Below are positions 7,897 to 17,421 of a stretch of DNA of 64,000 nucleotides, piece by piece. Each line of letters starts with the position of its first letter. Positions within the stretch are counted from its first letter, which is position 1. The position numbers and the translations under genes were made by a program. The notes beneath the pieces were generated by a model, which was given only the letters and a program-made list of their open reading frames with translations, did not search any database and had not been told where the DNA came from. Source of the DNA: Perlucidibaca piscinae DSM 21586 (GTDB lineage Bacteria > Pseudomonadota > Gammaproteobacteria > Pseudomonadales > Moraxellaceae); NCBI RefSeq assembly GCF_000420045.1, contig NZ_ATUE01000005.1:248001-312000 (forward strand), in the 5' to 3' direction.

Positions 7897-8379
7897 ATGA
7901 TGCGCACTCTGCTGGCACTGGCCGTCGTGGCAACCGCCGTACCGGCCACCGCCATGGACATGGAATACCTCAAGAGCATGGCCAAGCAGCAGGCCACGCA
8001 ACAGGTCGAGTCCAAGCTCGGTCTGGCCCAGGCAGCACCCGCCAATGCCAAGGCCACCATCATCAGTCCGAAGAACGGTGATACGGTCAAGTCACCGGTG
8101 ACCGTGGTGTTCGGCCTGAGCAACATGGGCGTGGCTCCGGCAGGCGTCAACCAGCCCAACACCGGACACTTCCACCTGCTCATTGACGAGCCGGCCGTCA
8201 ACCTGGCCCAGCCGCTGCCGGCCAGCGCCCAGGTCGTGCACTACGGCGCCGGCCAGATCGAGGCCGTGGTTGACCTGAAGCCGGGCAAGCACACCCTGCA
8301 GGCCCTGATGGCCGACTGGAAGCACCAGCCGCACAACCCGGCCGTGATCTCCGAGAAAATCACCATCACGGTGAAGTAA
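7897..8379 (+). CDS. Periplasmic DUF4399-type protein
   Basis: 160 residues with a signal peptide (MMRTLLALAVVATAVPATA). The mature C-terminal 110 residues match the DUF4399 pattern: ATIISPKNGDTVKSPVTVVFGLSNMGVAPAG, then TGHFHLLIDEP and the strand-rich LKPGKHTLQALMADWKHQPHNPAVISEKITITV. The HFH motif is the conserved spot and might bind metal (inference). A short helical linker (residues 25-45) precedes the domain. It lies 42 nt after the DUF3106 gene on the same strand and may belong to the sigma operon. The biochemical role is unknown. Confidence 0.85.
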   Translation: MMRTLLALAVVATAVPATAMDMEYLKSMAKQQATQQVESKLGLAQAAPANAKATIISPKNGDTVKSPVTVVFGLSNMGVAPAGVNQPNTGHFHLLIDEPAVNLAQPLPASAQVVHYGAGQIEAVVDLKPGKHTLQALMADWKHQPHNPAVISEKITITVK

Positions 8380-8418
8380 GACCTCCGCGCCAAGGCAGTC
8401 TCGACGCGAGGACGGCAC

Positions 8419-9854
<1,436 letters not shown>

Positions 9855-9858
<4 letters not shown>

Positions 9859-10928
9859 GATCCTACTTCCAAAGGCAAGAAGATGCTGAAGACGGTGCAC
9901 CCCGGCACGGATTCGCATTCGATCAGGCCGTGGTACTGGTGAATGATGTCCTGGGAGATCGACAGGCCCAGGCCGGTGCCGCCGGCGCGGCCGCTGACCA
10001 TGGGATAGAAGATGGATTCGCGCAGCGACTCGGGAATGCCCGGGCCGTTGTCGGTGATGTCGAGGCGGATGACCACCCGGTGACGGCGCGCACCGATGGT
10101 GTACTGACGCACCGAGCGGGTCCGGAAGGTCAGCGTCGGTGCCTTCTGCTCCGGGGTCTCCAGCAGCGCCTGCAGGGCATTGCCGGCGATGTTGAGAATG
10201 GCCTGGATGAGCTGGTCGGCATCTGCCATCAGCTCGGGCAGCGACGGATCATAGTCACGCACGAAAGTGACACGGCCGGCGGCCTCGGCCGAGAGCAGCG
10301 CGAGCACCCGCTCGGTGCATTCGTGCAGATTGACCTGCGACATGGTGGGCAGACGCCGCGGCCCCAGCATGCGATCGGCCAGCGCTCGCAGGCGATCAGC
10401 TTCCTCGATGATGACCTGGGTGTATTCGCGCTGCTCGGCTCCCGCCAGTTCGCGAGACAGCAGCTGGGCAGCACCACGGATGCCGCCCAGCGGGTTCTTG
10501 ATCTCGTGGGCGACACCGCGCACCAGCTGGCGGGTCGCTTGGTGACTGGCCAGCATGGCCTCTTCGCGGGCAATGCGAAGCAGACGGTCTCGCGACTGGA
10601 TCTCGACCAGCAGCTGGGTCGCATCCGACGGACTGCTCATCAACGAGACCCAGTAATCCACCACGATGTCGCGCAGACCGACACGCAGGTGGGCCTCGCG
10701 CTTGGTGAACGGATGACCGCTGATCAGGGTCTGCTGCAGCGCCAAGGCACTGTCGGTGTCGATGGTGAGGACGGCATCCAGCGGCAGGCCGAGGGCCCGG
10801 CTGTGACTGATGGCGAGCAGGCTTTCCGCTGCCGGATTCAGGTAGACCAGGCGCAGGTCGGTGTCGCAGAGCAGCACCGCCGTGGTCAGGTTCTCGAGCA
10901 GTCGCCTGGCCAATCTGGGATCCGACAT
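9855..10928 (-). CDS. ntrB: Nitrogen regulation sensor kinase NtrB
   Basis: A cytosolic PII-controlled histidine kinase/phosphatase, 357 residues. It has an N-terminal PAS domain (LLENLTTAVLLCDTDLRLVYLNPAAESLL), the phosphoacceptor H141 in GVAHEIKNPLGGIRGAAQLL, and an ATPase domain with the N box (QAILNIAGNALQAL), DNGPGIP and GTGLGLSISQDIIHQ. There is no membrane helix, as expected for NtrB. The ATG at 10928 has AGAGG upstream; the longer in-frame extension to 11252 runs through the promoter region and antisense to rimO. The partner PII protein is encoded at 20872-21210. Confidence 0.96.
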
Positions 10929-11049
10929 GAACGCCTCTGTGAACGCAAATGAGCAGGGTGTGGGCGTCTGTAGCGCCTTTGACCTAGCAGAAGCAAGAAA
11001 CGAACCAACCCGGACAGCCCGGATCATGGCCATTTTGGCCCGCGCACTG

Positions 11050-11084
11050 GCACCATATGAGGGCAGTGTGCACCATTGTTGGGC
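11050..11084 (-). promoter_or_regulatory. Tandem NtrC-like sites upstream of ntrB
   Basis: Two near-matches to the NtrC box (GCAC-N7-GTGC), each GCAC-N7-GGGC, start at 11050 (GCACCATATGAGGGC) and 11070 (GCACCATTGTTGGGC). They are exactly 20 nt apart, two helical turns, and about 120 nt from the ntrB start. Each matches 7 of the 8 consensus bases. Autoregulation of ntrBC is known in other bacteria; here it is inference. The region also lies upstream of the divergent rimO. Confidence 0.5.
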
Positions 11085-11160
11085 GATGGTCACGCCTGCC
11101 CGACAGCGCCGCGATTGCGCTACAATGCGCGCATTCTGATCAACCCCTGCGGTATCCCCT

Positions 11161-12495
11161 ATGTCCTCTGCCAATCCCAAGGTCGGCTTTGTCAGCCTCG
11201 GCTGCCCCAAGGCCCTCGTCGACTCCGAGCGCATCCTCACCCAGCTGCGCACCGAGGGCTACGAGATCTCGCCCAGCTACGACGGCGCCGACCTGGTCGT
11301 GGTCAACACCTGCGGCTTCATCGACTCGGCGGTGCAGGAATCGCTGGATGCCATCGGCGAGGCACTGGCCGAGAACGGCAAGGTCATCGTCACCGGCTGC
11401 CTGGGCAAGAAGGCCGACCTGATCCGCGAGGCACACCCGAGCGTACTCAGCGTGACCGGGCCGCACGCCTACGAGGAAGTCATGGGCGCCGTGCATCAGT
11501 ACCTGCCGCCCAAGCACGATCCGTTCATCGATCTGGTGCCGGCGCAGGGCGTCAAGCTCACGCCCAAGCACTACGCCTACCTGAAGATTTCCGAGGGCTG
11601 CAACCACCGCTGCACCTTCTGCATCATCCCCTCGCTGCGCGGCGACCTGGTGTCGCGCCCGGTCGGTTCGGTGCTGACCGAGGCCGAGAACCTGGTCAAG
11701 GCCGGCGTTCAGGAGCTGCTGGTGGTCTCGCAGGACACCAGTGCCTACGGCGTCGACCTCAAGTACAAGCTCGACTTCTGGGGCGGCAAGCCGGTGAAGA
11801 CGCGCATGCTGGAACTGTGCGAGGCACTGGGCTCGATGGGCGTCTGGGTGCGCCTGCACTACGTCTACCCGTATCCGCACGTGGACAACGTGATTCCGCT
11901 GATGGCGGAGGGCCGGATCCTGCCCTACCTGGACATTCCCTTCCAGCACGGCAGTCCGAGCGTGCTCAAGCGCATGAAGCGCCCGGCGCACGCCGAGAAC
12001 ACGCTCGAGCGCATCAAGACCTGGCGCGCGATCTGCCCGGATCTGGTGATCCGTTCAACCTTCATCGTCGGCTTCCCCGGCGAGACCGAGGAAGAATTCG
12101 AGGAGCTCCTGGCCTGGCTCAAGGAAGCCCAGCTCGACCGCGTCGGCTGCTTCCCCTACTCGCCGGTTGACGGCGCAGTGGCCAACGACGTCGCCGAACC
12201 GGTGCCGGAGGAGGTCAAGCAGGAGCGCCTGGACCGTTTCATGTCACTGGCGGCGGAAATTTCCGCCGAGCGCCTGCAGCGCCGTGTCGGTCGAGTCGAG
12301 ATCGTGCTGGTGGACGAGATCGATGACGAGGAGGGCGTTGCCATTGCACGCTCCTACGCGGATGCACCGGAGATCGACGGCAACGTGTTCATCGAGGGCG
12401 AGGGCGCGGCGCAGCTGAAGCCGGGGCAGAAGGTGCGGGTGCGCATCACCGAGGCGGACGACTACGACCTCTATGCGGAGATCGTGGCGGACTAG
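11161..12495 (+). CDS. rimO: Ribosomal protein uS12 methylthiotransferase RimO
   Basis: A radical-SAM enzyme that puts a methylthio group on Asp89 of ribosomal protein S12. The 444 residues contain the N-terminal cluster Cys residues (SLGCPKALVDSE, VVNTCGFI, VTGCLG), the radical-SAM motif CNHRCTFC in LKISEGCNHRCTFCIIPSLRG, and a C-terminal TRAM domain ending VRVRITEADDYDLYAEIV. The LGCPK and RGDLVSRP signatures separate RimO from MiaB. A -10-like TACAAT lies at 11121-11126. No strong ribosome site precedes the ATG. It is divergent from ntrBC, and its 3' end is overlapped by the TfoX-like gene. Confidence 0.97.
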   Translation: MSSANPKVGFVSLGCPKALVDSERILTQLRTEGYEISPSYDGADLVVVNTCGFIDSAVQESLDAIGEALAENGKVIVTGCLGKKADLIREAHPSVLSVTGPHAYEEVMGAVHQYLPPKHDPFIDLVPAQGVKLTPKHYAYLKISEGCNHRCTFCIIPSLRGDLVSRPVGSVLTEAENLVKAGVQELLVVSQDTSAYGVDLKYKLDFWGGKPVKTRMLELCEALGSMGVWVRLHYVYPYPHVDNVIPLMAEGRILPYLDIPFQHGSPSVLKRMKRPAHAENTLERIKTWRAICPDLVIRSTFIVGFPGETEEEFEELLAWLKEAQLDRVGCFPYSPVDGAVANDVAEPVPEEVKQERLDRFMSLAAEISAERLQRRVGRVEIVLVDEIDDEEGVAIARSYADAPEIDGNVFIEGEGAAQLKPGQKVRVRITEADDYDLYAEIVAD

Positions 12496-12826
12496 GCATC
12501 CTGGGAGGCAGTCGCCGGACGACGTCCATGCCGCGACCAAGCCAGTCAGCCAAGGCGTCATCCTCCTCGAGACCCGGCGGATCGACGATGACGAAACCGG
12601 TCAGTGGCCGCCCGGTGACATCCATGACCCGGACATGGGGACGGGTCAGCGCCTCGGCGTAATCGTCGGCACCCACGCGCGCGATCAGGGCATCACCGGC
12701 GATGCAGGCCACAAGATGCCCCTGATGCAGAAAGGCCAAGCCGCCGAAAAGGCGTTTTTCGACCAGCCCAGGTACCTTCGCCAGCAATTCGCGCACGCGT
12801 TCGGCAAGCCCCTCATCCCAAGACAT
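12446..12826 (-). CDS. TfoX N-terminal domain protein
   Basis: 126 residues. Residues 1-105 match the TfoX_N fold: RVRELLAKVPGLVEKRLFGGLAFLHQGHLVACIAGDALIARVG, then VMDVTGRPLTGFVIVDPPGLEEDDALADWLGRGMDVV. The C-terminal 20 residues are a Pro/Arg tail (PPRMPSPPRSPHRGRSRPPR) encoded opposite the last 50 nt of rimO; tails of this kind are often a by-product of overlap. Full-length TfoX regulates competence, but single TfoX_N proteins are common and uncharacterised, so function is left open. It is in line with cyaY on the same strand, 19 nt apart. Confidence 0.82.
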   Translation of the reverse strand: MSWDEGLAERVRELLAKVPGLVEKRLFGGLAFLHQGHLVACIAGDALIARVGADDYAEALTRPHVRVMDVTGRPLTGFVIVDPPGLEEDDALADWLGRGMDVVRRLPPRMPSPPRSPHRGRSRPPR

Positions 12827-12845
12827 GCGAAGCCTCTGCGCAGGC

Positions 12846-13163
12846 TCAGCCAAACACGATGTCGCCGCCCCCCTGCTCGGCAATGACCCGGCTCAGCAGC
12901 TGCTGCAAGGTCTCGCCGGTGCTGGCACAGAACCAGGCGTCATCACGACGTCCGCAGTGATAGCCACCCGACTTCGCAGCCACCCAGATCTCGCGGGTGG
13001 CCGGCTGGCGGTTGATGATGATCCTGCTGCCATTGGGTGCCGTCAGGGTCAGGATGCCGGCGGCCATGTCGAAGTCGAGGTCACTGTCAGCGTTCTCGAC
13101 CTGCGCCTCGATGTCCTGGAGGGTGGCCTCGGCCAGTTCGTCGAATTCGCTTTCCGTCATCAT
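12846..13163 (-). CDS. cyaY: Frataxin-like iron donor/regulator CyaY
   Basis: 105 residues with the frataxin fold: an acidic first helix (MMTESEFDELAEATLQDIEAQVENAD) that binds iron, then strands DLDFDMAAGILTLTAPNGSRIIINRQPATREIWVAAKSGGYHC and a closing helix. It modulates Fe-S cluster assembly at IscS. Tandem ATG codons (13163, 13160) follow GAGG. It is divergent from lptM-lysA, the same arrangement as in Pseudomonas. Confidence 0.94.
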   Translation of the reverse strand: MMTESEFDELAEATLQDIEAQVENADSDLDFDMAAGILTLTAPNGSRIIINRQPATREIWVAAKSGGYHCGRRDDAWFCASTGETLQQLLSRVIAEQGGGDIVFG

Positions 13164-13240
13164 GGCCGCTGCCTCATGTCGCTTGGGTAAAAACCGGGCT
13201 TGCATGATAATACGGCGACGCCAGTCCGGCGCGAGGACAC

Positions 13241-13390
13241 ATGATGATTCGACTGCTGCTTCCCGCCCTGCTTGTCGGCCTGCTTGCCGCCTGCGGCCAG
13301 AAAGGCCCCCTGTACCTGCCGGTGCCGGCCAAGCCCCCTGTCCAGAACGCTCCGGCCGATGCCGGAGCTCCCGCGCCCGAGAGCCGCTGA
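13241..13390 (+). CDS. lptM: LPS assembly lipoprotein LptM (YifL type), 49 residues
   Basis: A short gene. The peptide has a lipoprotein signal (MMIRLLLPALLVGLLAAC, lipobox LAAC) followed directly by the family signature GQKGPLYLP and a Pro/Ala-rich tail. LptM binds the LptD translocon and helps its disulfide maturation. The start has GAGGA upstream. It lies 16 nt before lysA, the standard position of this gene (lppL in Pseudomonas), which supports both the call and the reading frame. Confidence 0.93.
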   Translation: MMIRLLLPALLVGLLAACGQKGPLYLPVPAKPPVQNAPADAGAPAPESR

Positions 13391-13406
13391 CCACCCAGGA
13401 TTTCCG

Positions 13407-14657
13407 ATGAGCCACCTGCAAAACCGCGACGGCAGCCTGCACGTCGAACAGCTGCCGCTGACCGCGCTCGCCGAGCGCTTTGGCACGCCACTCTATGTCT
13501 ATTCGCGTGCCACGCTGGAGGCCAACTACCTGGCCTTCGATCAGGCCTTCGCCGACATCCCGCATCAGGTCTGCTTCGCGGTCAAGGCCAACTCCAACAT
13601 CGCCGTGCTGAACGTGCTGGCACGACTCGGCGCCGGCTTCGACATCGTCTCCGGTGGCGAGCTGGAGCGCGTGCTGGCCGCCGGTGGCGACCCGGCCAGA
13701 GTGGTGTTCTCGGGACTGGGCAAGACCGAAACCGAGATGGAGCGTGCGCTGACGCTGGGCATCGCCTGCTTCAACGTCGAGTCCGAGGCCGAGCTTGACC
13801 GCCTCAATGCCGTTGCCGCCCGCCTCGGCGTGAAGGCACCGATCAGCCTGCGCGTGAACCCGGACGTGGATGCCGGGACACACCCGTACATCTCGACCGG
13901 GCTCAAGGAAAACAAGTTCGGTGTCGCCATCGAGCGCGCGCCCGAGGTGTATCGTCATGCCGTGGCGCTGGGCAACCTGCTCCCGGTCGGCATCGACTGC
14001 CACATCGGCTCGCAGCTGACCACCACGGCACCGTTCTCGGATGCCCTGGACCGCGTGCTGGCCATGATCGACATGCTGGCCGCCGATGGCATCACGCTGG
14101 AGCACATCGACATCGGTGGCGGCCTCGGCGTGCGCTACCGAGATGAAACACCGCCGACGCCGGCTGAATACGCCGCCGTGCTCCTGCCGCGCCTGAAGGC
14201 GCGCGGCCTCAAGGTCTACATGGAACCGGGCCGCGCCATCGCTGCCACCGCTGGCGTGCTGCTGAGCCGCGTCGAGTTTCTCAAGCCCACCGAACACAAG
14301 GATTTCGCCATCGTCGATGCCGCCATGAACGACCTCATCCGGCCGTCGCTGTATGGCGCCTGGATGGATATCGTGCCGGTGACCCCGCATGGCGAGGACA
14401 CGCCGCAGCGCTGCTACGACATCGTCGGCGCGGTGTGCGAGACCGGCGACTTCCTCGGCAAGCAGCGTGACCTGCGCCTGCAGCCGGGCGACCTGCTCGC
14501 CGTCACCGGCGCCGGCGCCTACGGCTTCGTGATGAGCTCGAACTACAACACCCGTGGTCGTGCCGCCGAGATCCTGGTCGATGGAGACCAGGCCTGGGAA
14601 GTCCGTCGCCGCGAGACCGTGGCGGACCTGCTGGCCCTGGAGTCCCTGCTGCCCTGA
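13407..14657 (+). CDS. lysA: Diaminopimelate decarboxylase
   Basis: The last step of lysine synthesis: PLP-dependent decarboxylation of meso-diaminopimelate. The 416-residue alanine-racemase-type barrel has the PLP lysine in CFAVKANSN, GAGFDIVSGGEL, HIGSQL, the phosphate-binding glycines DIGGGLGV, EPGRAI, and the C-terminal active-site CETGDFL and GAYGFVMSSNYN. ATG 13407 follows AGGA; an upstream in-frame start at 13272 lies inside lptM. Diaminopimelate for it comes from DapF, encoded downstream beyond a large hairpin repeat. Confidence 0.97.
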   Translation: MSHLQNRDGSLHVEQLPLTALAERFGTPLYVYSRATLEANYLAFDQAFADIPHQVCFAVKANSNIAVLNVLARLGAGFDIVSGGELERVLAAGGDPARVVFSGLGKTETEMERALTLGIACFNVESEAELDRLNAVAARLGVKAPISLRVNPDVDAGTHPYISTGLKENKFGVAIERAPEVYRHAVALGNLLPVGIDCHIGSQLTTTAPFSDALDRVLAMIDMLAADGITLEHIDIGGGLGVRYRDETPPTPAEYAAVLLPRLKARGLKVYMEPGRAIAATAGVLLSRVEFLKPTEHKDFAIVDAAMNDLIRPSLYGAWMDIVPVTPHGEDTPQRCYDIVGAVCETGDFLGKQRDLRLQPGDLLAVTGAGAYGFVMSSNYNTRGRAAEILVDGDQAWEVRRRETVADLLALESLLP

Positions 14658-14676
14658 TCCACGGGACATCGGACCG

Positions 14677-14783
14677 GCGGGGCTGGCGGGGTGCTATCGG
14701 GACACGCCGTGAATACGTCCCTGTAGGCTCGCATGCGCCATCCATAGCGCATGACGGTCCCGATAGCACCCCGCCAGCCCCGC
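14677..14783. repeat. Large intergenic inverted repeat (REP-like hairpin)
   Basis: Two perfectly complementary 27-nt arms (14677-14703 and 14757-14783, starting GCGGGGCTGGCGGGG) enclose 53 nt that itself contains a smaller 7-bp stem (14732-14738 with 14747-14753). It lies between lysA and dapF. The loop text GTGAATACGTCCCTGTAGG resembles dispersed intergenic repeats I recall from several gammaproteobacteria, so I regard it as a REPIN/REP-like repeat rather than a dedicated terminator. It could still reduce read-through from lysA. No second copy occurs in this window. Confidence 0.8.
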
Positions 14784-14895
14784 AGGTCTGTCTGTGCCTT
14801 GAATCAGCACCCGCCTGCACCCAGAATAGCCGTCAGAACCGGGCCGATCCGTCGCCATGACATCACGGCCCCCATACGCTTTTCAGGAGTCGGTC

Positions 14896-15750
14896 ATGCG
14901 TCTGGAATTCACCAAGATGCACGGTCTCGGCAATGACTTTCTGGTACTGGATCTGGTCTCGCAGAAAGCGCGCCTGGATACCGCCACGATTCAGCGCCTG
15001 GCGGATCGCAATTTCGGCGTCGGTTTCGATCAGCTGCTGATCGTCGAGCCGCCGCAACATCCCGATGTAGACTTCCGTTACCGCATCTTCAATGCCGATG
15101 GCTCGGAAGTGTCGCAGTGCGGCAATGGCGCGCGCTGCTTTGCCCGATTCGTCCGTGACCGTCGTCTGACCCGCAAGGATCATCTGCGCGTCGAGACCGC
15201 CAGCGGCGTCATCGAGCTGCATGTGCAGGGCAATGGCTGGGTTCGCGTCGACATGGGCAAGCCGCGGCTGCTGCCTGCCGAGGTGCCGTTCCAGGCCGAC
15301 CAGCAGGCGCTGACCTACCCGCTTCAGGTCGGCGACGAGGTTGTCGAGATTGCTGCCGTCAGCATGGGCAACCCGCATGCCGTGCTGCTCGTCGACAACG
15401 TCGACACCGCACCGGTGGAGCGACTGGGTCCGCTCATCGAGCGCCATGCGCGCTTTCCGCAGCGTGTCAACGTCGGCTTTCTGCAGGTGCTGAATCGCAA
15501 GGAGCTGCGCCTGCGCGTGTTCGAGCGCGGCACTGGAGAAACCCTGGCCTGCGGCACCGGCGCCTGTGCCGCCGCCGTGTCAGCCATGCGCCAGGGACTG
15601 TGCGAGCGCGAAGTCACCGTGCACCTGCGTGGCGGCCCGCTGACCATCTCCTGGCCGGACGACCAGGCCTCGGTGCTCATGACAGGGCCGACAGCACGCG
15701 TTTATGATGGGGTTTTCCGGTTGGCCGATCTGGGTGACAACCAGTCCTGA
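14896..15750 (+). CDS. dapF: Diaminopimelate epimerase
   Basis: It converts LL- to meso-diaminopimelate, feeding lysine and peptidoglycan. The 284 residues start with MRLEFTKMHGLGNDFLVLDL and contain both catalytic cysteines, in SEVSQCGNGARCFARFV and TLACGTGACAAAVSA, plus VSMGNPHAVLLVD. CAGGAG precedes the ATG. It heads the dapF-DUF484-xerC-yigB operon conserved in gammaproteobacteria; the gap to the next gene is 40 nt. Confidence 0.97.
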   Translation: MRLEFTKMHGLGNDFLVLDLVSQKARLDTATIQRLADRNFGVGFDQLLIVEPPQHPDVDFRYRIFNADGSEVSQCGNGARCFARFVRDRRLTRKDHLRVETASGVIELHVQGNGWVRVDMGKPRLLPAEVPFQADQQALTYPLQVGDEVVEIAAVSMGNPHAVLLVDNVDTAPVERLGPLIERHARFPQRVNVGFLQVLNRKELRLRVFERGTGETLACGTGACAAAVSAMRQGLCEREVTVHLRGGPLTISWPDDQASVLMTGPTARVYDGVFRLADLGDNQS

Positions 15751-15790
15751 CCGCTGAACTACTGCCGACCACTGCGGAGCCGATGCCGAG

Positions 15791-16501
15791 ATGACCGATC
15801 CTGAGCGCAGCCGATGCGAGGCACACGAGGAAGAAGAGCGTCGGGTGGCACAGTGGCTGCGTCAGCATCCGGACTTCTTCGAGCGGCATCCGGCGCTGCT
15901 GTCGCAGCTGGAAATCCGTCATGACAGCGGCACCGTGTCGCTGATCGAGCGCCAGGTCAGCCAGCTGCGCCGCCGCAGTGACGAGCTTGAAGAGCGCCTG
16001 GGCGAGATGATGACCGTCGCCAGCGACAACGAACGCCTGCAGCGCCGGCTGCATGAGGTTGGCATCAACCTGCTGGCCTGTGCCAGCCCCGCCCAGCTCG
16101 GCATTCGTCTCTTCAACGAGCTGCGCGAGCCCTTCCAGTGCCAGGAGCTCGCGCTGCTGCGCTTCCGCCCGGAGGCTGATCTGCCCTGGCGGGCCGTGAC
16201 CCAGAGCGACTTCGAACAGCGTCTGCCCGGTCTGTTGCGCAATCACCGGGCGCTTGCCGGCAAATGGCGCCGTGACGAGTTGCGCTTCCTGTTTGGCGAG
16301 AGCGGCCTGCAAATGAGTTCGGCGGCGGTGATTCCCCTGCTCGCCGGCGATCAGCCGCTGGGCGTGATGGCGCTCGGCAGCACCGAGCCCAGCCACTTCC
16401 GCAGCAGCATGGATACCCAGTTCATCAGCCAGCTCGGCGATCTGGTGGCAGGCCTGCTGGCCCGCATCGAACGCGAGCCGGCTGCCGCCATCCCATGCTG
16501 A
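15791..16501 (+). CDS. DUF484 family protein (GAF-like)
   Basis: 236 residues. The N-terminal region carries the DUF484 hallmark VAQWLRQHPDFFERHPALLSQLEIRHDSGTVSLIERQV, then a predicted coiled coil (LRRRSDELEERLGEMMTVASDNERLQRRLHEV) and a GAF-like C-terminal domain ending LGVMALGSTEPSHFRSSMDTQFISQLGDLVAGLL. Function is unestablished; the gene sits between dapF and xerC in many gammaproteobacteria. It overlaps the xerC start by 7 nt, so the two are translationally coupled. Confidence 0.92.
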   Translation: MTDPERSRCEAHEEEERRVAQWLRQHPDFFERHPALLSQLEIRHDSGTVSLIERQVSQLRRRSDELEERLGEMMTVASDNERLQRRLHEVGINLLACASPAQLGIRLFNELREPFQCQELALLRFRPEADLPWRAVTQSDFEQRLPGLLRNHRALAGKWRRDELRFLFGESGLQMSSAAVIPLLAGDQPLGVMALGSTEPSHFRSSMDTQFISQLGDLVAGLLARIEREPAAAIPC

Positions 16502-17421
16502 CCCGGCAGCGCATAGCCGACTACCTGGAGGCACTGGCCAGCCAGCGCCTGCTGTCCCCACACACGGTTAACGCCTACCGGCGTGACCTTGCCATGTTTG
16601 CCGACTTTCTCGACGCCGAGGCCGTGACACGCTGGGGCGATTTCACGCGCGCACAGCTGGAAGCCTGGATTGCCGGGCGTCGCGAGCAGGGACTGTCGCT
16701 GCGCAGTCTGCAGCGCGAACTGTCGGCGGTGCGCGGCTTCTACGACTGGCTGGCTCGCCACGACGAGGGCGGCCTGCATCCGGCACGGAGCTATCGACTG
16801 CGCCGGCTGCGTCAGGATCTGCCCCAGGTGCTGACCGTGGACAGCATGCAGCTGCTGCTCGATGCTCCGGCACCGGCGGAAGCCGCTGAAGCACGACTAT
16901 GGACGCGCGATCGCGCCATCCTCGAACTGTTCTATTCCTCGGGGTTGCGCCTGGCCGAACTGGCCGGGCTGCGCCTGGCCGATCTTGATCTGGGCGCCGC
17001 ACTGGTCACGGTCCTGGGCAAGGGCCGCAAGACCCGTGTGCTGCCGGTGGGGCGCCAGGCAGTCACTGCCTTGCAGGCATGGCTGCAGGCTCGTCCGGAC
17101 TGGCTGCGCGGCGGCGATCACGGCTGGCTGTTCCTCAGCCAGCGCGGCAGTCGCCTGAGCGAGCGCAGCATCCAGGCGCGACTGCAGCACCATGCCCTGC
17201 GGCTCGGGTTGCCGCAACACGTCTATCCCCACCTGCTGCGCCACTCCTTCGCCTCCCACATGCTCGAATCCAGTCACGATCTGCGCGCCGTGCAGGAGCT
17301 GCTGGGACACAGCGACATTCGCGCCACCCAGGTCTATACCCATCTCGATTTCCAGCACCTGGCATCGGTCTATGACGCCGCGCACCCTCGCGCACGCCAG
17401 CGTCGCGAGGAGAACGAATGA
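16495..17421 (+). CDS. xerC: Tyrosine recombinase XerC
   Basis: It resolves chromosome dimers at dif together with XerD. The 308-residue protein has an N-terminal SAM-like DNA-binding domain (LASQRLLSPHTVNAYRRDLAMFADFL) and the catalytic set: Arg in YSSGLRLAELAGL, Lys in VLGKGRKTRVLPV, HLLRHSFASHML (His-x2-Arg), GHSDIRATQVYTHLD (His and nucleophilic Tyr). The C-terminal segment SVYDAAHPRA is typical of XerC rather than XerD. It overlaps DUF484 upstream and the HAD gene downstream (ATGA). Confidence 0.96.
   Translation: MLTRQRIADYLEALASQRLLSPHTVNAYRRDLAMFADFLDAEAVTRWGDFTRAQLEAWIAGRREQGLSLRSLQRELSAVRGFYDWLARHDEGGLHPARSYRLRRLRQDLPQVLTVDSMQLLLDAPAPAEAAEARLWTRDRAILELFYSSGLRLAELAGLRLADLDLGAALVTVLGKGRKTRVLPVGRQAVTALQAWLQARPDWLRGGDHGWLFLSQRGSRLSERSIQARLQHHALRLGLPQHVYPHLLRHSFASHMLESSHDLRAVQELLGHSDIRATQVYTHLDFQHLASVYDAAHPRARQRREENE

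Noticed and set aside
12446..12495. Pro/Arg tail of the TfoX-like protein as a functional domain
   Set aside because: It is encoded opposite the rimO 3' end and is best explained as a by-product of the overlap.
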